Below, piece by piece: positions 8,481 through 15,507 of a stretch of DNA of 64,000 bases. Position 1 is the first letter of the stretch, and each line of letters starts with the position of its first letter. This DNA is from Micromonospora chersina (GTDB lineage: Bacteria; Actinomycetota; Actinomycetes; Mycobacteriales; Micromonosporaceae): positions 5,766,001-5,830,000 of the forward strand of contig NZ_FMIB01000002.1 in the NCBI RefSeq assembly GCF_900091475.1, read 5' to 3'. A model generated the notes under the pieces. The model was not told the DNA's origin and made no database searches. It saw only the letters and a list, made by a program, of their open reading frames with translations. Made by a program: the position numbers and the translations under genes.

Positions 8481-9413
8481 GTGACCAGCACGCAACCACT
8501 CATCCAGGCACGGGGGCTGGTGAAGCGGTTCGGCGACTTCACCGCCGTCGACGGCATCGACGTCGAGGTGCGCCCCGGCGAGGCGTTCGGGTTCCTCGGC
8601 CCCAACGGCGCCGGCAAGTCCTCCACCATGCGCATGATCGGCTGCATCTCGCCGCCCTCGGGCGGGGAGCTGCGCATCCTGGGCATGGACCCGGTCCGCG
8701 ACGGCCCGGCGATCCGGGCCCGGCTGGGCGTGTGCCCGCAGCTCGACAGCCTTGACCCGGAGCTGACCGTCCGGGAGAACCTCACCACCTACGCGCGCTA
8801 CTTCGGCATCCCGCGCCGGGTGGCCCGCGAGCGGGCCGCCGAGCTGCTCGACTTCGTCCAGCTCACCGAGCGGGCCGAGAGCAAGGTGGAGCCGCTCTCC
8901 GGCGGGATGAAGCGGCGGTTGACCATCGCCCGCGCGCTGGTCAACAACCCCGAGATCGTGCTGCTCGACGAGCCCACCACCGGCCTCGACCCGCAGGCGC
9001 GGCACCTGGTGTGGGAGCGGCTGTTCCGGCTCAAGCAGCAGGGCGTCACGCTGGTCCTCACCACGCACTACATGGACGAGGCGGAGCAGCTCTGCGACCG
9101 GCTCGTGGTGATGGACGGCGGCCGGATCGTCGCCGAGGGCTCGCCCCGGGCGCTGATCGAGCGGCACTCCACCCGCGAGGTGGTCGAGCTGCGCTTCGCC
9201 GCCGAGTCCCAGGAGCCGTTCGCCGGCAAGCTGGGCGGGCTGGGGGAGCGGGTCGAGGTGCTGCCGGACCGGGTCCTGCTCTACGTGGCCGACGGCGACG
9301 CCGCGGTGGCCGAGGTGACCGCGCGCGGCCTCGTCCCGGCCGGCGTCCTGGTCCGGCGCAGCAGCCTGGAGGATGTCTTCCTCCACCTCACCGGCCGCAC
9401 CTTGATCGACTGA
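8481..9413 (+). CDS. Daunorubicin-resistance-type ABC exporter ATPase (DrrA-like)
   Basis: A 310-residue ABC ATPase of the DrrA/ABC-2 exporter class. Walker A GPNGAGKSST is at residues 40-49, Q-loop VCPQLDSLD at about 84-92, signature LSGGMKRR at 139-146, Walker B plus D-loop LLDEPTTGLD at 161-170, and the switch histidine in TTHYMDEAE. The C-terminal ~80 residues match the DrrA C-terminal extension, ending LEDVFLHLTGRTL. It should energise export of a hydrophobic compound or lipid by an ABC-2 permease. The best candidates are the permeases at 11384-13008, now separated by ~2 kb of apparently inserted DNA. The GTG start is supported by the -10 box six bases upstream. Confidence 0.93.
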   Translation: MTSTQPLIQARGLVKRFGDFTAVDGIDVEVRPGEAFGFLGPNGAGKSSTMRMIGCISPPSGGELRILGMDPVRDGPAIRARLGVCPQLDSLDPELTVRENLTTYARYFGIPRRVARERAAELLDFVQLTERAESKVEPLSGGMKRRLTIARALVNNPEIVLLDEPTTGLDPQARHLVWERLFRLKQQGVTLVLTTHYMDEAEQLCDRLVVMDGGRIVAEGSPRALIERHSTREVVELRFAAESQEPFAGKLGGLGERVEVLPDRVLLYVADGDAAVAEVTARGLVPAGVLVRRSSLEDVFLHLTGRTLID

Positions 9414-9414
9414 G

Positions 9415-9584
9415 CACGTCAACGGCGCCCTCAACGCCGGCCTGACGCCGTCGGAGATCGTCGAAGCGCTGCTCCAGGCGGTGGTCTACTGCGGGTGCCG
9501 CGGGCGGTCAACGCCACACTCGTCGCCAGGAAGGTCTTCGCGGAGCGCAACCTGCTCCCCGTCCACCCCGCCCCGGCCGGCTGA
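9415..9584 (+). pseudogene. Carboxymuconolactone decarboxylase family remnant (truncated, frameshifted)
   Basis: Starting directly after the ATPase stop, one frame encodes HVNGALNAGLTPSEIVEALL then QAVVYCG; the frame is then lost by a one-base deletion in a G-run near 9493-9496. The next frame continues VPRAVNATLVARKVFAERN and ends LLPVHPAPAG at TGA 9582-9584. Both halves fit the C-terminal half of carboxymuconolactone decarboxylase/AhpD-like proteins, whose typical sequence here would read AVYCGVPRAVNA across the break. The N-terminal half, with the catalytic CxxC or His region, is missing. So this is a dead fragment, probably left when the ABC exporter locus was rearranged. It has no start codon or ribosome site. 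Confidence 0.8.
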
Positions 9585-9671
9585 CCCGGCCGCGGTCCCG
9601 CCACCGGCCGACACGGACCCGCGTCCGAGCCGTGTCCGCCGGGCGACGCGGATCTTGGAGGCACCCGGGTC

Positions 9672-9725
9672 GATCAAGAGGTTTGCGCCGTACTCCACGC
9701 GAATCCCGACGCAAACTTCTTGATC
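9672..9725. repeat. 16-bp inverted repeat, possible MITE-like or REP element
   Basis: Arms 9672-9687 (GATCAAGAGGTTTGCG) and 9710-9725 (CGCAAACTTCTTGATC) pair with one mismatch around a 22-nt spacer. The flanks continue the symmetry weakly (CGATC and GATCAACG). The element is notably A/T rich for this genome and lies between a dead gene and a conserved small gene, so it looks mobile or dispersed rather than a terminator, although it could end transcription from both sides. Confidence 0.6.
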
Positions 9726-9762
9726 AACGCCAGTGGGGTGAGGTCGGCGTCGTGGAAGGGCG

Positions 9763-10008
9763 TCAGCGTGCGCGGGCCCAGGTGACGAAGCGGTCGGTCA
9801 GGCGCTGTGGCGTGTTCCGCCCGTGCGTGTCGGCGAGGTCCGCCGTGGCCTCGCACAGCAGCGTGCCGAGGTGGACGAGTAGCGCGATCCGGTCCTCGCG
9901 ATACTCGCCGAGCAGCGCCAGCCGCGCCGGTGAGCACGGCCACGGCGCCCCGCAGGCGCGGCAGCGCCAGGACGGTCGGGCCGCCACGTGCGGGCGGTAG
10001 CGGGGCAT
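9763..10008 (-). CDS. Small zinc-ribbon-like protein of the Scr1/DUF397 neighbourhood
   Basis: An 81-residue protein starting MPRYRPHVAARPSWRCRACG. The spacing Cys16-X2-Cys19-X5-Cys25 (CRACGAPWPC) suggests a metal-binding knuckle. The remainder is two or three helices (LLGEYREDRIALLVHLGTLL) ending FVTWARAR. Homologues in Streptomyces and Micromonospora stand next to Scr1-type HTH regulators and are often labelled flavin reductase; I see no flavin-binding motif and regard that label as unsupported. ATG at 10008 overlaps by one base (TGATG) with the stop of an 18-codon upstream ORF that has the real ribosome site, so translation should be coupled. It is divergent from the HTH gene. Confidence 0.8.
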   Translation of the reverse strand: MPRYRPHVAARPSWRCRACGAPWPCSPARLALLGEYREDRIALLVHLGTLLCEATADLADTHGRNTPQRLTDRFVTWARAR

Positions 10009-10064
10009 CAGCGCACGCCCTCCTCGCCGCCGCGCGCCCTGGGGTGCGGGAACCTGAGTCGCAT
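10008..10064 (-). CDS. 18-codon leader peptide ORF
   Basis: A tiny ORF encoding MRLRFPHPRARGGEEGVR. It has a textbook ribosome site, GGAGG 8 bases before its ATG (on this strand GACGGAGGCTCCACTC-ATG), and its TGA overlaps the ATG of the 81-residue zinc-ribbon gene. The downstream gene has no ribosome site of its own, so the leader probably sets its translation. The peptide is arginine rich with no known function. Confidence 0.55.
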   Translation of the reverse strand: MRLRFPHPRARGGEEGVR

Positions 10065-10171
10065 GAGTGGAGCCTCCGTCGTGGGAAGGGGGTGCCCGCC
10101 CACCTCGTCGTGCGCGGGCGCCCCCGGCCTGGTTCCGCCCGCCGTCCGGTGCCCGTGAGCGGTTCCGCTGC

Positions 10172-10201
10172 GTGACAGTCTGGTGACCGGGCGACTACGG
10201 T
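10172..10201 (+). promoter_or_regulatory. Promoter of the Scr1-type HTH gene
   Basis: GTGACA (10172-10177), 18-bp spacer, TACGGT (10196-10201): a good match to the main sigma factor consensus, 76 bp before the chosen GTG. A 12-bp stem-loop (10088-10125, one mismatch) lies upstream in the divergent region. Confidence 0.55.
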
Positions 10202-10277
10202 GGGAGATCCCGCGCGCCGACGACCAGGGCGTACGGCGGCCGGCCCGGAGCGGTACGAGGATGTACGGAGGCTGTCC

Positions 10278-11081
10278 GTGGACCGTTCGTCCATGCTGGA
10301 CCACTTCGCCGAGGAGCTACGGCTCGCCCGGGCCACAAGTGGGCTGTCCCAGAGCGCGCTTGCCGAGGCCCTGAGCTACTCGGGCGCGCTGGTGGCCAAG
10401 GTGGAGACGTGCGAGCGCCGGCCGGGCCTCGACTTCGCCCGCCGCTGCGACACGGTGTTCGGCACGGACGGGCGGTTCGAGCGGATCCAGCGGCGGATCA
10501 GCCGGGAGACCGTGGTGCCGTGGTTCCGCGACTGGGCGGGCATCGAGCAGGAGGCTCGTGCGCTGCGCACGTTCGAGCCGCTGTGTGTGCCCGGCCTGTT
10601 GCAGACCGAGGGCTACGCACGGGCGATCCATGCCGGCGGCGGCCTGTTCGCGGCGGACGAGATCGAGCGGCAGGTGACGACCCGGTTGGACCGGCAGGCG
10701 GTACTCACGCGCGACCGGCCGCCGTTGCTCAGCGTGGTCGTGGACGAGTATGTGCTGCGCCGCCGCATCGGCGGGCCGGAGGTGATGCGCGAGCAGTTGC
10801 AGCACCTGGTGAAGCTGGGCTGTGGGCTGGCCCGGGTCCGTATCCACGTCGTGCCCATGTCGGCCGGCGCGTACCCTGGGCTCGCTGGACCCTTCGTGAT
10901 CGCCACCTTGCCCGCCGGGGAGGACGTCGTCTACCTGGAGGGGCAACGCCATGGACAGGTGGTTGACCGAACCGACTTCGTGCAGCAGATGGTCGAGGTG
11001 TGGGAGTCGATCCGGGGCGAGGCACTATCGCACCAGCAATCCCTCGACCTGATCGCGGAAGTGGCGGAGACATGGACCTGA
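10278..11081 (+). CDS. Scr1-family HTH transcriptional regulator
   Basis: A 267-residue XRE-type DNA-binding protein with the Scr1/DUF5753 C-terminal domain. The helix-turn-helix occupies about residues 12-60 (RLARATSGLSQSALAEALSY, then ALVAKVETCERRP). The C-terminal domain shows PLCVPGLLQTEGYARAI, LLSVVVDEYVLRRRIGG and VYLEGQRHGQVV. GTG at 10278 is chosen because GGAGG lies 6 bases upstream and the HTH then starts at the usual distance; a longer in-frame start exists at 10200 but lies inside the promoter. The last 10 bases overlap the DUF397 gene. Such pairs are described as toxin-antitoxin-like, the HTH protein controlling its own operon; the target process here is unknown. Confidence 0.9.
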   Translation: MDRSSMLDHFAEELRLARATSGLSQSALAEALSYSGALVAKVETCERRPGLDFARRCDTVFGTDGRFERIQRRISRETVVPWFRDWAGIEQEARALRTFEPLCVPGLLQTEGYARAIHAGGGLFAADEIERQVTTRLDRQAVLTRDRPPLLSVVVDEYVLRRRIGGPEVMREQLQHLVKLGCGLARVRIHVVPMSAGAYPGLAGPFVIATLPAGEDVVYLEGQRHGQVVDRTDFVQQMVEVWESIRGEALSHQQSLDLIAEVAETWT

Positions 11082-11263
11082 CCGGCGCCCGGTGGCGCAA
11101 GAGCACCCGAAGCAGTGGCCAGGGCGGCAACTGCGTGGAGGTGGCCGGGAACCTTCCCGGCGTGGTCGCCGTACGCGATTCCAAGGACCCAACCGGTCCG
11201 GTGCTGGCGTTCGCCCCGCACGCGTGGCGCGCGTTCCTCACGCGGGTCGCCCGCCGGCCGTAG
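11072..11263 (+). CDS. DUF397 domain protein, partner of the Scr1-type regulator
   Basis: A 63-residue DUF397 protein: MDLTGARWRKSTRSSGQGGN, then CVEVA, VAVRDSKDPTGPVLAFAPHAW and a C-terminal helix RAFLTRVARRP. Every family landmark is present (W-R-K-S-x-x-S, N-C-V-E-V, V-R-D-S-K). It starts inside the HTH gene (10-base overlap), which is the normal arrangement, so the two are co-translated. DUF397 proteins are small basic proteins that modulate the paired regulator; whether they act as toxin or as cofactor is unsettled. The length is typical for the family and nothing appears broken. Confidence 0.92.
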   Translation: MDLTGARWRKSTRSSGQGGNCVEVAGNLPGVVAVRDSKDPTGPVLAFAPHAWRAFLTRVARRP

Positions 11264-11383
11264 CGGCCCGACCCGGCCCACGAGCACGGAAACCCCGGCG
11301 ACACCGTGCGTCGCCCGCCGTAGGGTGACCGGCGGGCTGTCGTACCCGGGCGGTAGGAAGGGCGACATGCGCGGAGGACGGGG

Positions 11384-12187
11384 GTGGTCCAGGTGACCGT
11401 GGCGGAACGGGCCGGTCCGGGGCTGCCCCGCGTGCCGGCGCTGGCGGTGCTCTCCCATTACCTGGTCGGCTACCGCCGGACGTGGCGGGCGGGTGTCTTC
11501 TCGTCCTTCCTGCTGCCGGTGCTCACCGTGCTCGGCTTCGGCGTCGGGGTCGGCGCGTACGTGGACCAGGGCGTGGACGGGGTGACCTACCTGGACTGGC
11601 TGGTGCCCGGGCTCATCGCCTCCACCGCCTTCCAGGTGGCCACCGCCGAGTCGACCTGGCCGGTGCTCAGCAACTTCCGGTGGATCCGCACCTACCACGC
11701 GCAGGTCGCGGCGCCGCTGCGGACCGGCGACATCCTCGGCGGCCACCTCGCCTTCGTGCTGTTCCGGGTGCTCACCAGCACGGCGGCGTTCCTGCTGGTG
11801 ACGGCGCTGTTCGGGGCGTTGCGCTCGCCCTGGGCGCTGGCCGTCCTGCCGGTGAGCGTGCTGCTGGGCCTGGCGGTGGCCGCGCCGGTCTTCGCGTACG
11901 CCGCGGCGGTGCCGGGCGACAGCTACCTGGCCCTGCTGTTCCGGTTCGCGGTGATCCCCATGACCCTCTTCGCGGGGGTGTTCTTCCCGGTCGGGTCGCT
12001 GCCCGACGGGCTGCGCCAGTTCGCCTACGCGACCCCGCTCTGGCACGGGGTGGACCTGTGCCGGGCCGCCACGCTGGGCGTCGCTCCGGAGTGGTCGGTC
12101 ACCGGTCACCTGCTCTACCTCGCCGTCTGGGCCGGCGCCGGCTGGTGGCTGGCCCGCCGCGTGTTCCACCGTCAGCTCGTCGTCTAG
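11384..12187 (+). CDS. ABC-2 type transporter permease (first)
   Basis: A 267-residue integral membrane protein of the ABC-2/DrrB class with about six hydrophobic helices: FSSFLLPVLTVLGFGVGVGA, then GLIASTAFQVATAE, LTSTAAFLLVTALFGAL, VLPVSVLLGLAVAAPVFAYA, MTLFAGVFFPVGSLPDGLRQ (typical ABC-2 loop), and a C-terminal helix. GTG at 11384 has GGAGG about 7 bases upstream; GTG at 11393 is an alternative. It is followed 11 bp later by a paralogous permease, so the exporter is probably a heterodimer energised by the DrrA-like ATPase at 8481. No ATPase lies next to it, which supports the view that the cassette was split. Confidence 0.88.
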   Translation: MVQVTVAERAGPGLPRVPALAVLSHYLVGYRRTWRAGVFSSFLLPVLTVLGFGVGVGAYVDQGVDGVTYLDWLVPGLIASTAFQVATAESTWPVLSNFRWIRTYHAQVAAPLRTGDILGGHLAFVLFRVLTSTAAFLLVTALFGALRSPWALAVLPVSVLLGLAVAAPVFAYAAAVPGDSYLALLFRFAVIPMTLFAGVFFPVGSLPDGLRQFAYATPLWHGVDLCRAATLGVAPEWSVTGHLLYLAVWAGAGWWLARRVFHRQLVV

Positions 12188-12198
12188 GGGAGGGTGTC

Positions 12199-13008
12199 GT
12201 GGTCAATCTCGTCCTGCCCCGGCTGGTCAGCTTCGAGGGCGCGCCGCGCCGCTCGGCCTCGGTGGCCGAGCGCAACTTCACGGCGCTGCGCAGCGCCTAC
12301 TGGCTGGTGCTGCTCTCCGGCTTCCTGGAGCCGGTGCTCTACCTGTTCTCGATCGGCGTCGGGGTGGGCGCGCTGGTCGGCGACCTGCCCCTGCCCGGCG
12401 GTCAGGTGGTCTCCTACGCGGCGTTCGTGGCCCCGGCCATGCTCGCGTCGTCGGCCATGAGCGGGGCGCTGGCCGAGACCACCTTCAACTTCTTCGGGAA
12501 GATGAAGTACATGAAGCTGTACGACGGGGTCATCGCGACCCCGGTGCAGCCGTTCGAGATCGCCCTCGGCGAGCTGGGCTGGGCGATGATCCGGGGCGCC
12601 CTCTACTCGGCCGCGTTCCTGGTCCTCATGGTGACGATGGGCCTGACCAGCGCGGGCCGGGCTCTCGCCGCGTTCCCGGCGGCGGTGCTGGTCGGCTTCG
12701 CGTTCGGCGCGCTCGGCATGACCGTCTCCACGCTGATGCGCAGCTGGCAGGATTTCGACCTCATGGGGTCGGCCCAGTTCACCCTCTTCCTCTTCTCCGG
12801 CACGTTCGTCCCGGCCGAGGCCTACCCGGCGGTGCTGCGCTGGGTGGTCGAGGTGACCCCGCTCTACCGGTCGGTGCACCTGATCCGGGGCATCTCCGTG
12901 GGCGCGTCCGGCTGGTCCTGGCTGCTCGACGTGGCCTACCTGGTGGCGTTGACGGTCGGGATGCTCGCGGTCGCCTCCCGGCGGATGGGCAGGCTGTTGT
13001 ACAAGTAG
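12199..13008 (+). CDS. ABC-2 type transporter permease (second)
   Basis: A 269-residue DrrB-like permease, starting MVNLVLPRLVSFEGAPRRSA at the GTG of 12199 with GGAGGG just upstream. Hydrophobic segments include YWLVLLSGFLEPVLYLFSIG, VAPAMLASSAMSGALAETTF, and the family loop LFLFSGTFVPAEAYPAVLRW. The motif NFFGKMKYMKLYDGVIATP is characteristic of DrrB-type permeases. The start is 11 bp after the first permease stop, so the two form one unit. It ends immediately before a weak leader region of the YihY-family gene; I see no terminator between them. The cargo is not evident. Confidence 0.88.
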   Translation: MVNLVLPRLVSFEGAPRRSASVAERNFTALRSAYWLVLLSGFLEPVLYLFSIGVGVGALVGDLPLPGGQVVSYAAFVAPAMLASSAMSGALAETTFNFFGKMKYMKLYDGVIATPVQPFEIALGELGWAMIRGALYSAAFLVLMVTMGLTSAGRALAAFPAAVLVGFAFGALGMTVSTLMRSWQDFDLMGSAQFTLFLFSGTFVPAEAYPAVLRWVVEVTPLYRSVHLIRGISVGASGWSWLLDVAYLVALTVGMLAVASRRMGRLLYK

Positions 13009-13071
13009 GTGGTTAACCGGCCCTCCCGCCGGGGCATGTCGTGGGACGACACCGACGACGAGGGAGGGGCG

Positions 13072-14088
13072 ATGGCCACCGACGAGTCTTCCGCCCGGCA
13101 CGGGCGCGACCGGACCGGGCCGGTCGGCCCGGACGAGGGGCCGGACAGCCCCACCGACCTGCCGGGCACGGGTTGGGTGGCGACGCTCAAGCGCACGGTC
13201 CGCGAGTTCCAGGACGACAGCCTGACCGACTGGGCGGCCGCGCTCACCTACTACGGGGTGCTGTCGATCTTCCCGGGGATGCTGGTGCTGATCTCCGTGC
13301 TCGGCCTGCTGGGTGACCGCGCCACCCAAGGAGTCAAGGACACCGTCGACCAGGCGGTGCCGGAGGAGAGCGTCCAGAAGATCATCGAGAGCGCCATCGA
13401 CCAGGCCGGCGCCTCCGGTGGCCTGGCCAGCCTCGCGGCGATCATCGGTCTGCTGGCCGCGTTCTGGTCCGCGTCCGGATACATCGGCGCCTTCATGCGC
13501 GCCTCGAACAGCATCTACGACGTGCCGGAGGGCCGGCCGATCTGGAAGACCCTGCCGATCCGGCTCGGCGTGACCGCGGTGATCGGCGTGATGCTGCTGA
13601 TCAGCGCGGTGATCGTGGTCTTCACCGGTGGTCTCGCCGAGCAGGCGGGCAACGCCATCGGGCTGGGCTCGACCGCCGTCACGGTGTGGAACATCGCCAA
13701 GTGGCCGGTGCTGCTGGTGCTGGTCAGCCTGATGTTCGCGATCCTCTACTGGGCCTCGCCGAACGCCCGGCACGGCGGCTTCCGCTGGGTGAGCCCCGGC
13801 GGGATCCTGGCCGTGGTGATCTGGCTGGTCATCTCCGGCCTGTTCGCCCTCTACGTGGGCAACTTCGCCTCGTACAACAAGACCTACGGCGCGCTGGCCG
13901 GTGTGATCGTCTTCCTGGTCTGGCTCTGGCTCAGCAACATCGCCATCCTGCTGGGCGCCGAGTTCGACGCCGAACTGGAGCGCAGCCGCGCCATCGCGGC
14001 CGGGCACCCGGCCGACGAGGAGCCGTACGTCGAGCTGCGCGACGACCGGAAGCTGAAGAAGAAGCGCAACGCGGCCACCCGCCGCTGA
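13072..14088 (+). CDS. YihY/BrkB-family inner membrane protein
   Basis: A 338-residue multi-pass membrane protein of the YihY (formerly RNase BN) family. A hydrophilic N-terminus rich in Asp, Gly and Pro (about 45 residues) is followed by LTDWAAALTYYGVLSIFPGM, the family hallmark, and about six helices; other landmarks are AFWSASGYIGAFMRASNSIY and YASYNKTYGALAG-type sequence (NFASYNKTYGALAGVIVFLV) with WLWLSNIAILLGAEFDAELE. The tail is Lys/Arg rich (RKLKKKRNAATRR). ATG 13072 is chosen for GAGGGAGGGGCG upstream; a longer frame from 13009 has no ribosome site. Function is not established for the family; earlier RNase claims were withdrawn. A GC-rich hairpin follows the stop. Confidence 0.9.
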   Translation: MATDESSARHGRDRTGPVGPDEGPDSPTDLPGTGWVATLKRTVREFQDDSLTDWAAALTYYGVLSIFPGMLVLISVLGLLGDRATQGVKDTVDQAVPEESVQKIIESAIDQAGASGGLASLAAIIGLLAAFWSASGYIGAFMRASNSIYDVPEGRPIWKTLPIRLGVTAVIGVMLLISAVIVVFTGGLAEQAGNAIGLGSTAVTVWNIAKWPVLLVLVSLMFAILYWASPNARHGGFRWVSPGGILAVVIWLVISGLFALYVGNFASYNKTYGALAGVIVFLVWLWLSNIAILLGAEFDAELERSRAIAAGHPADEEPYVELRDDRKLKKKRNAATRR

Positions 14089-14103
14089 CCGACCGTTCCA
14101 CCC

Positions 14104-14141
14104 CCGCCGCCCCCGCGCGCCGCCCGCGCCGGGGGCGGCGG
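14104..14141 (+). terminator. Terminator of the YihY gene
   Basis: Stem of CCGCCGCCCCCG (14104-14115) with CGGGGGCGGCGG (14130-14141), extended by a CGCG/CGCG inner stem with one bulged base. No U-tract, as is common for actinomycete terminators. Confidence 0.6.
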
Positions 14142-14190
14142 CGTGTTCCGGGCCGCTCACCTCGGCGGAGTTTCCATGATCCAGTACCCG

Positions 14191-14212
14191 CTTTTGCTCA
14201 GATGGACAAAAG
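14191..14212. promoter_or_regulatory. Candidate ROK operator, site 1
   Basis: Palindrome CTTTTGCTCAGATGGACAAAAG-type: left half CTTTTGCTCA and right half TGGACAAAAG. It lies about 117 bp before the ROK gene start and 25 bp before a predicted -35 box. Closely similar palindromes occur at 28963-28985 and 42035-42057, both in front of secreted sugar-enzyme genes. The AT-rich core stands out in this genome. Confidence 0.65.
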
Positions 14213-14236
14213 TTTGGCCCGGATGTGCCGAAGCTA

Positions 14237-14266
14237 TGGACACGTGCCCCGGAAGGCTCCTACTGT
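14237..14266 (+). promoter_or_regulatory. Predicted promoter of the ROK/ABC importer operon
   Basis: TGGACA (14237-14242), 18-bp spacer, TACTGT (14261-14266). The -10 box runs into a second inverted repeat, GTGTCG (14265-14270) and CGACAC (14275-14280), which could be a further operator at the transcription start. Confidence 0.45.
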
Positions 14267-14328
14267 GTCGGACACGACACGTCGCCGTTGCGTCGATGTG
14301 AACGACTCCGATGCGGAGGTGAGTCCCG

Positions 14329-15507
14329 GTGCGGACGGTCGACCCCCTGCACGTACAGCTCCTGCGAACGCTCCGGGACGAGGGGGCGGTCTCCCGGGCC
14401 GAGCTGGGCGACCGGCTCCAGATGCCCCGCCCGCGCCTCCTCGCCGAGCTGGAACGCCTGGTCAACCTCGGTTACGTGGCCGAGGCCGGTCTGGCCGCCT
14501 CCCGGGGCGGGCGCCGCTCCACCCTTGTCGAGCTGAGCCCGCACCTGCGCTTCGCCGCCGTCGACCTGGGCGCCAGCTCGATCGACGTCGAGGTGGTGAA
14601 CGGCCGGCTGGAGCCGGTGGCCGCCTACACCGAGCCCGCCGACATCCGGTCCGGCCCGAAGGTGACCCTCCAGCGGGTCAACGAGCTGCTGCACAAGGCC
14701 AGGGTGGACGGCGCGTACGAGCGGCTCGACGCCATCGGCATCGGCGTCCCCGGCCCGGTGAGCTTCCGGGACGGCGTGCCGGTCTCCCCGCCGATCATGC
14801 CGGGCTGGGACCGCTTCCCCGTCCGTGAGCTGCTCACCCGGGAGCACGGCTGCCCGGCGGTGGTCGACAACGACGTCAACATCATGGCGATCGGCGAGCG
14901 GCACGGCGGCGTCGCCCACTCGGTGGACGACTTCCTGTTCATCAAGATCGGCACCGGCATCGGCTGCGGCATCTACCTCAACGGGGAGGTCTACCGGGGC
15001 ACCGACGGGTGCGCCGGCGACATCGGCCACATCCAGGTCGACCCGAACGGTCCGATGTGCTCCTGCGGCAACCTCGGCTGCCTGGAGGCGGTGTTCAGCG
15101 GGGCCGCGCTGGCCCGGGCGGCCACCGCGGCGGCCCGCGCCGAGGTGTCGCCCGCGCTCGCCGAGCGGCTCGCCGCCCGGGGCGCGGTGACCGCGCTGGA
15201 CGTGGCGCAGGGGGCGGTCGAGGGGGACGTCACCTGCATCCAGCTCATCCGCGACGGCGGCCGGCGGGTCGGCAGCGTGCTGGCCGGCCTGGTCAGCTTC
15301 ACCAACCCGTCGATGATCGTGATCGGCGGCGGGCTGGCCCAGCTCGGCCACATCCTGCTCGCCGAGATCCGCAGCGTGGTCTACCGCCGCTCGCTGCCGC
15401 TGGCCACCGGCAACCTACCGGTCGTCCTGTCCGAGCTGGGTCCGCGCGCCGGCGTCGCCGGCGCCGCCGTGCTGGCCAGCGACCTCGCCTTCGGCGAAGC
15501 CGCATGA
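14329..15507 (+). CDS. ROK-family transcriptional regulator (first copy)
   Basis: A 392-residue repressor of the NagC/Mlc/XylR type. Residues ~8-60 form a winged HTH (LLRTLRDEGAVSRAELGDRL, then RPRLLAELERLVNLGYV). The ROK kinase-like domain follows: AAVDLGASSIDVEVV, GVPGPVSFRDG, VVDNDVNIMAIGE, DDFLFIKIGTGIGCGI, AGDIGHIQVDP, and the zinc motif with Cys244, Cys246, Cys251 (CSCGNLGCLE). GTG 14329 has a GGAGG-type site ~10 bases upstream. The stop overlaps the ABC ATPase start (ATGA), so regulator and importer are one operon, a standard arrangement in which the imported sugar or a derivative is the inducer. It is paralogous to the ROK protein at 36083-37267. Confidence 0.93.
   Translation: MRTVDPLHVQLLRTLRDEGAVSRAELGDRLQMPRPRLLAELERLVNLGYVAEAGLAASRGGRRSTLVELSPHLRFAAVDLGASSIDVEVVNGRLEPVAAYTEPADIRSGPKVTLQRVNELLHKARVDGAYERLDAIGIGVPGPVSFRDGVPVSPPIMPGWDRFPVRELLTREHGCPAVVDNDVNIMAIGERHGGVAHSVDDFLFIKIGTGIGCGIYLNGEVYRGTDGCAGDIGHIQVDPNGPMCSCGNLGCLEAVFSGAALARAATAAARAEVSPALAERLAARGAVTALDVAQGAVEGDVTCIQLIRDGGRRVGSVLAGLVSFTNPSMIVIGGGLAQLGHILLAEIRSVVYRRSLPLATGNLPVVLSELGPRAGVAGAAVLASDLAFGEAA

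Noticed and set aside
10200..10277. Upstream extension of the Scr1-type regulator
   Set aside because: It overlaps the -10 box and lacks a ribosome site; GTG 10278 has GGAGG six bases upstream.
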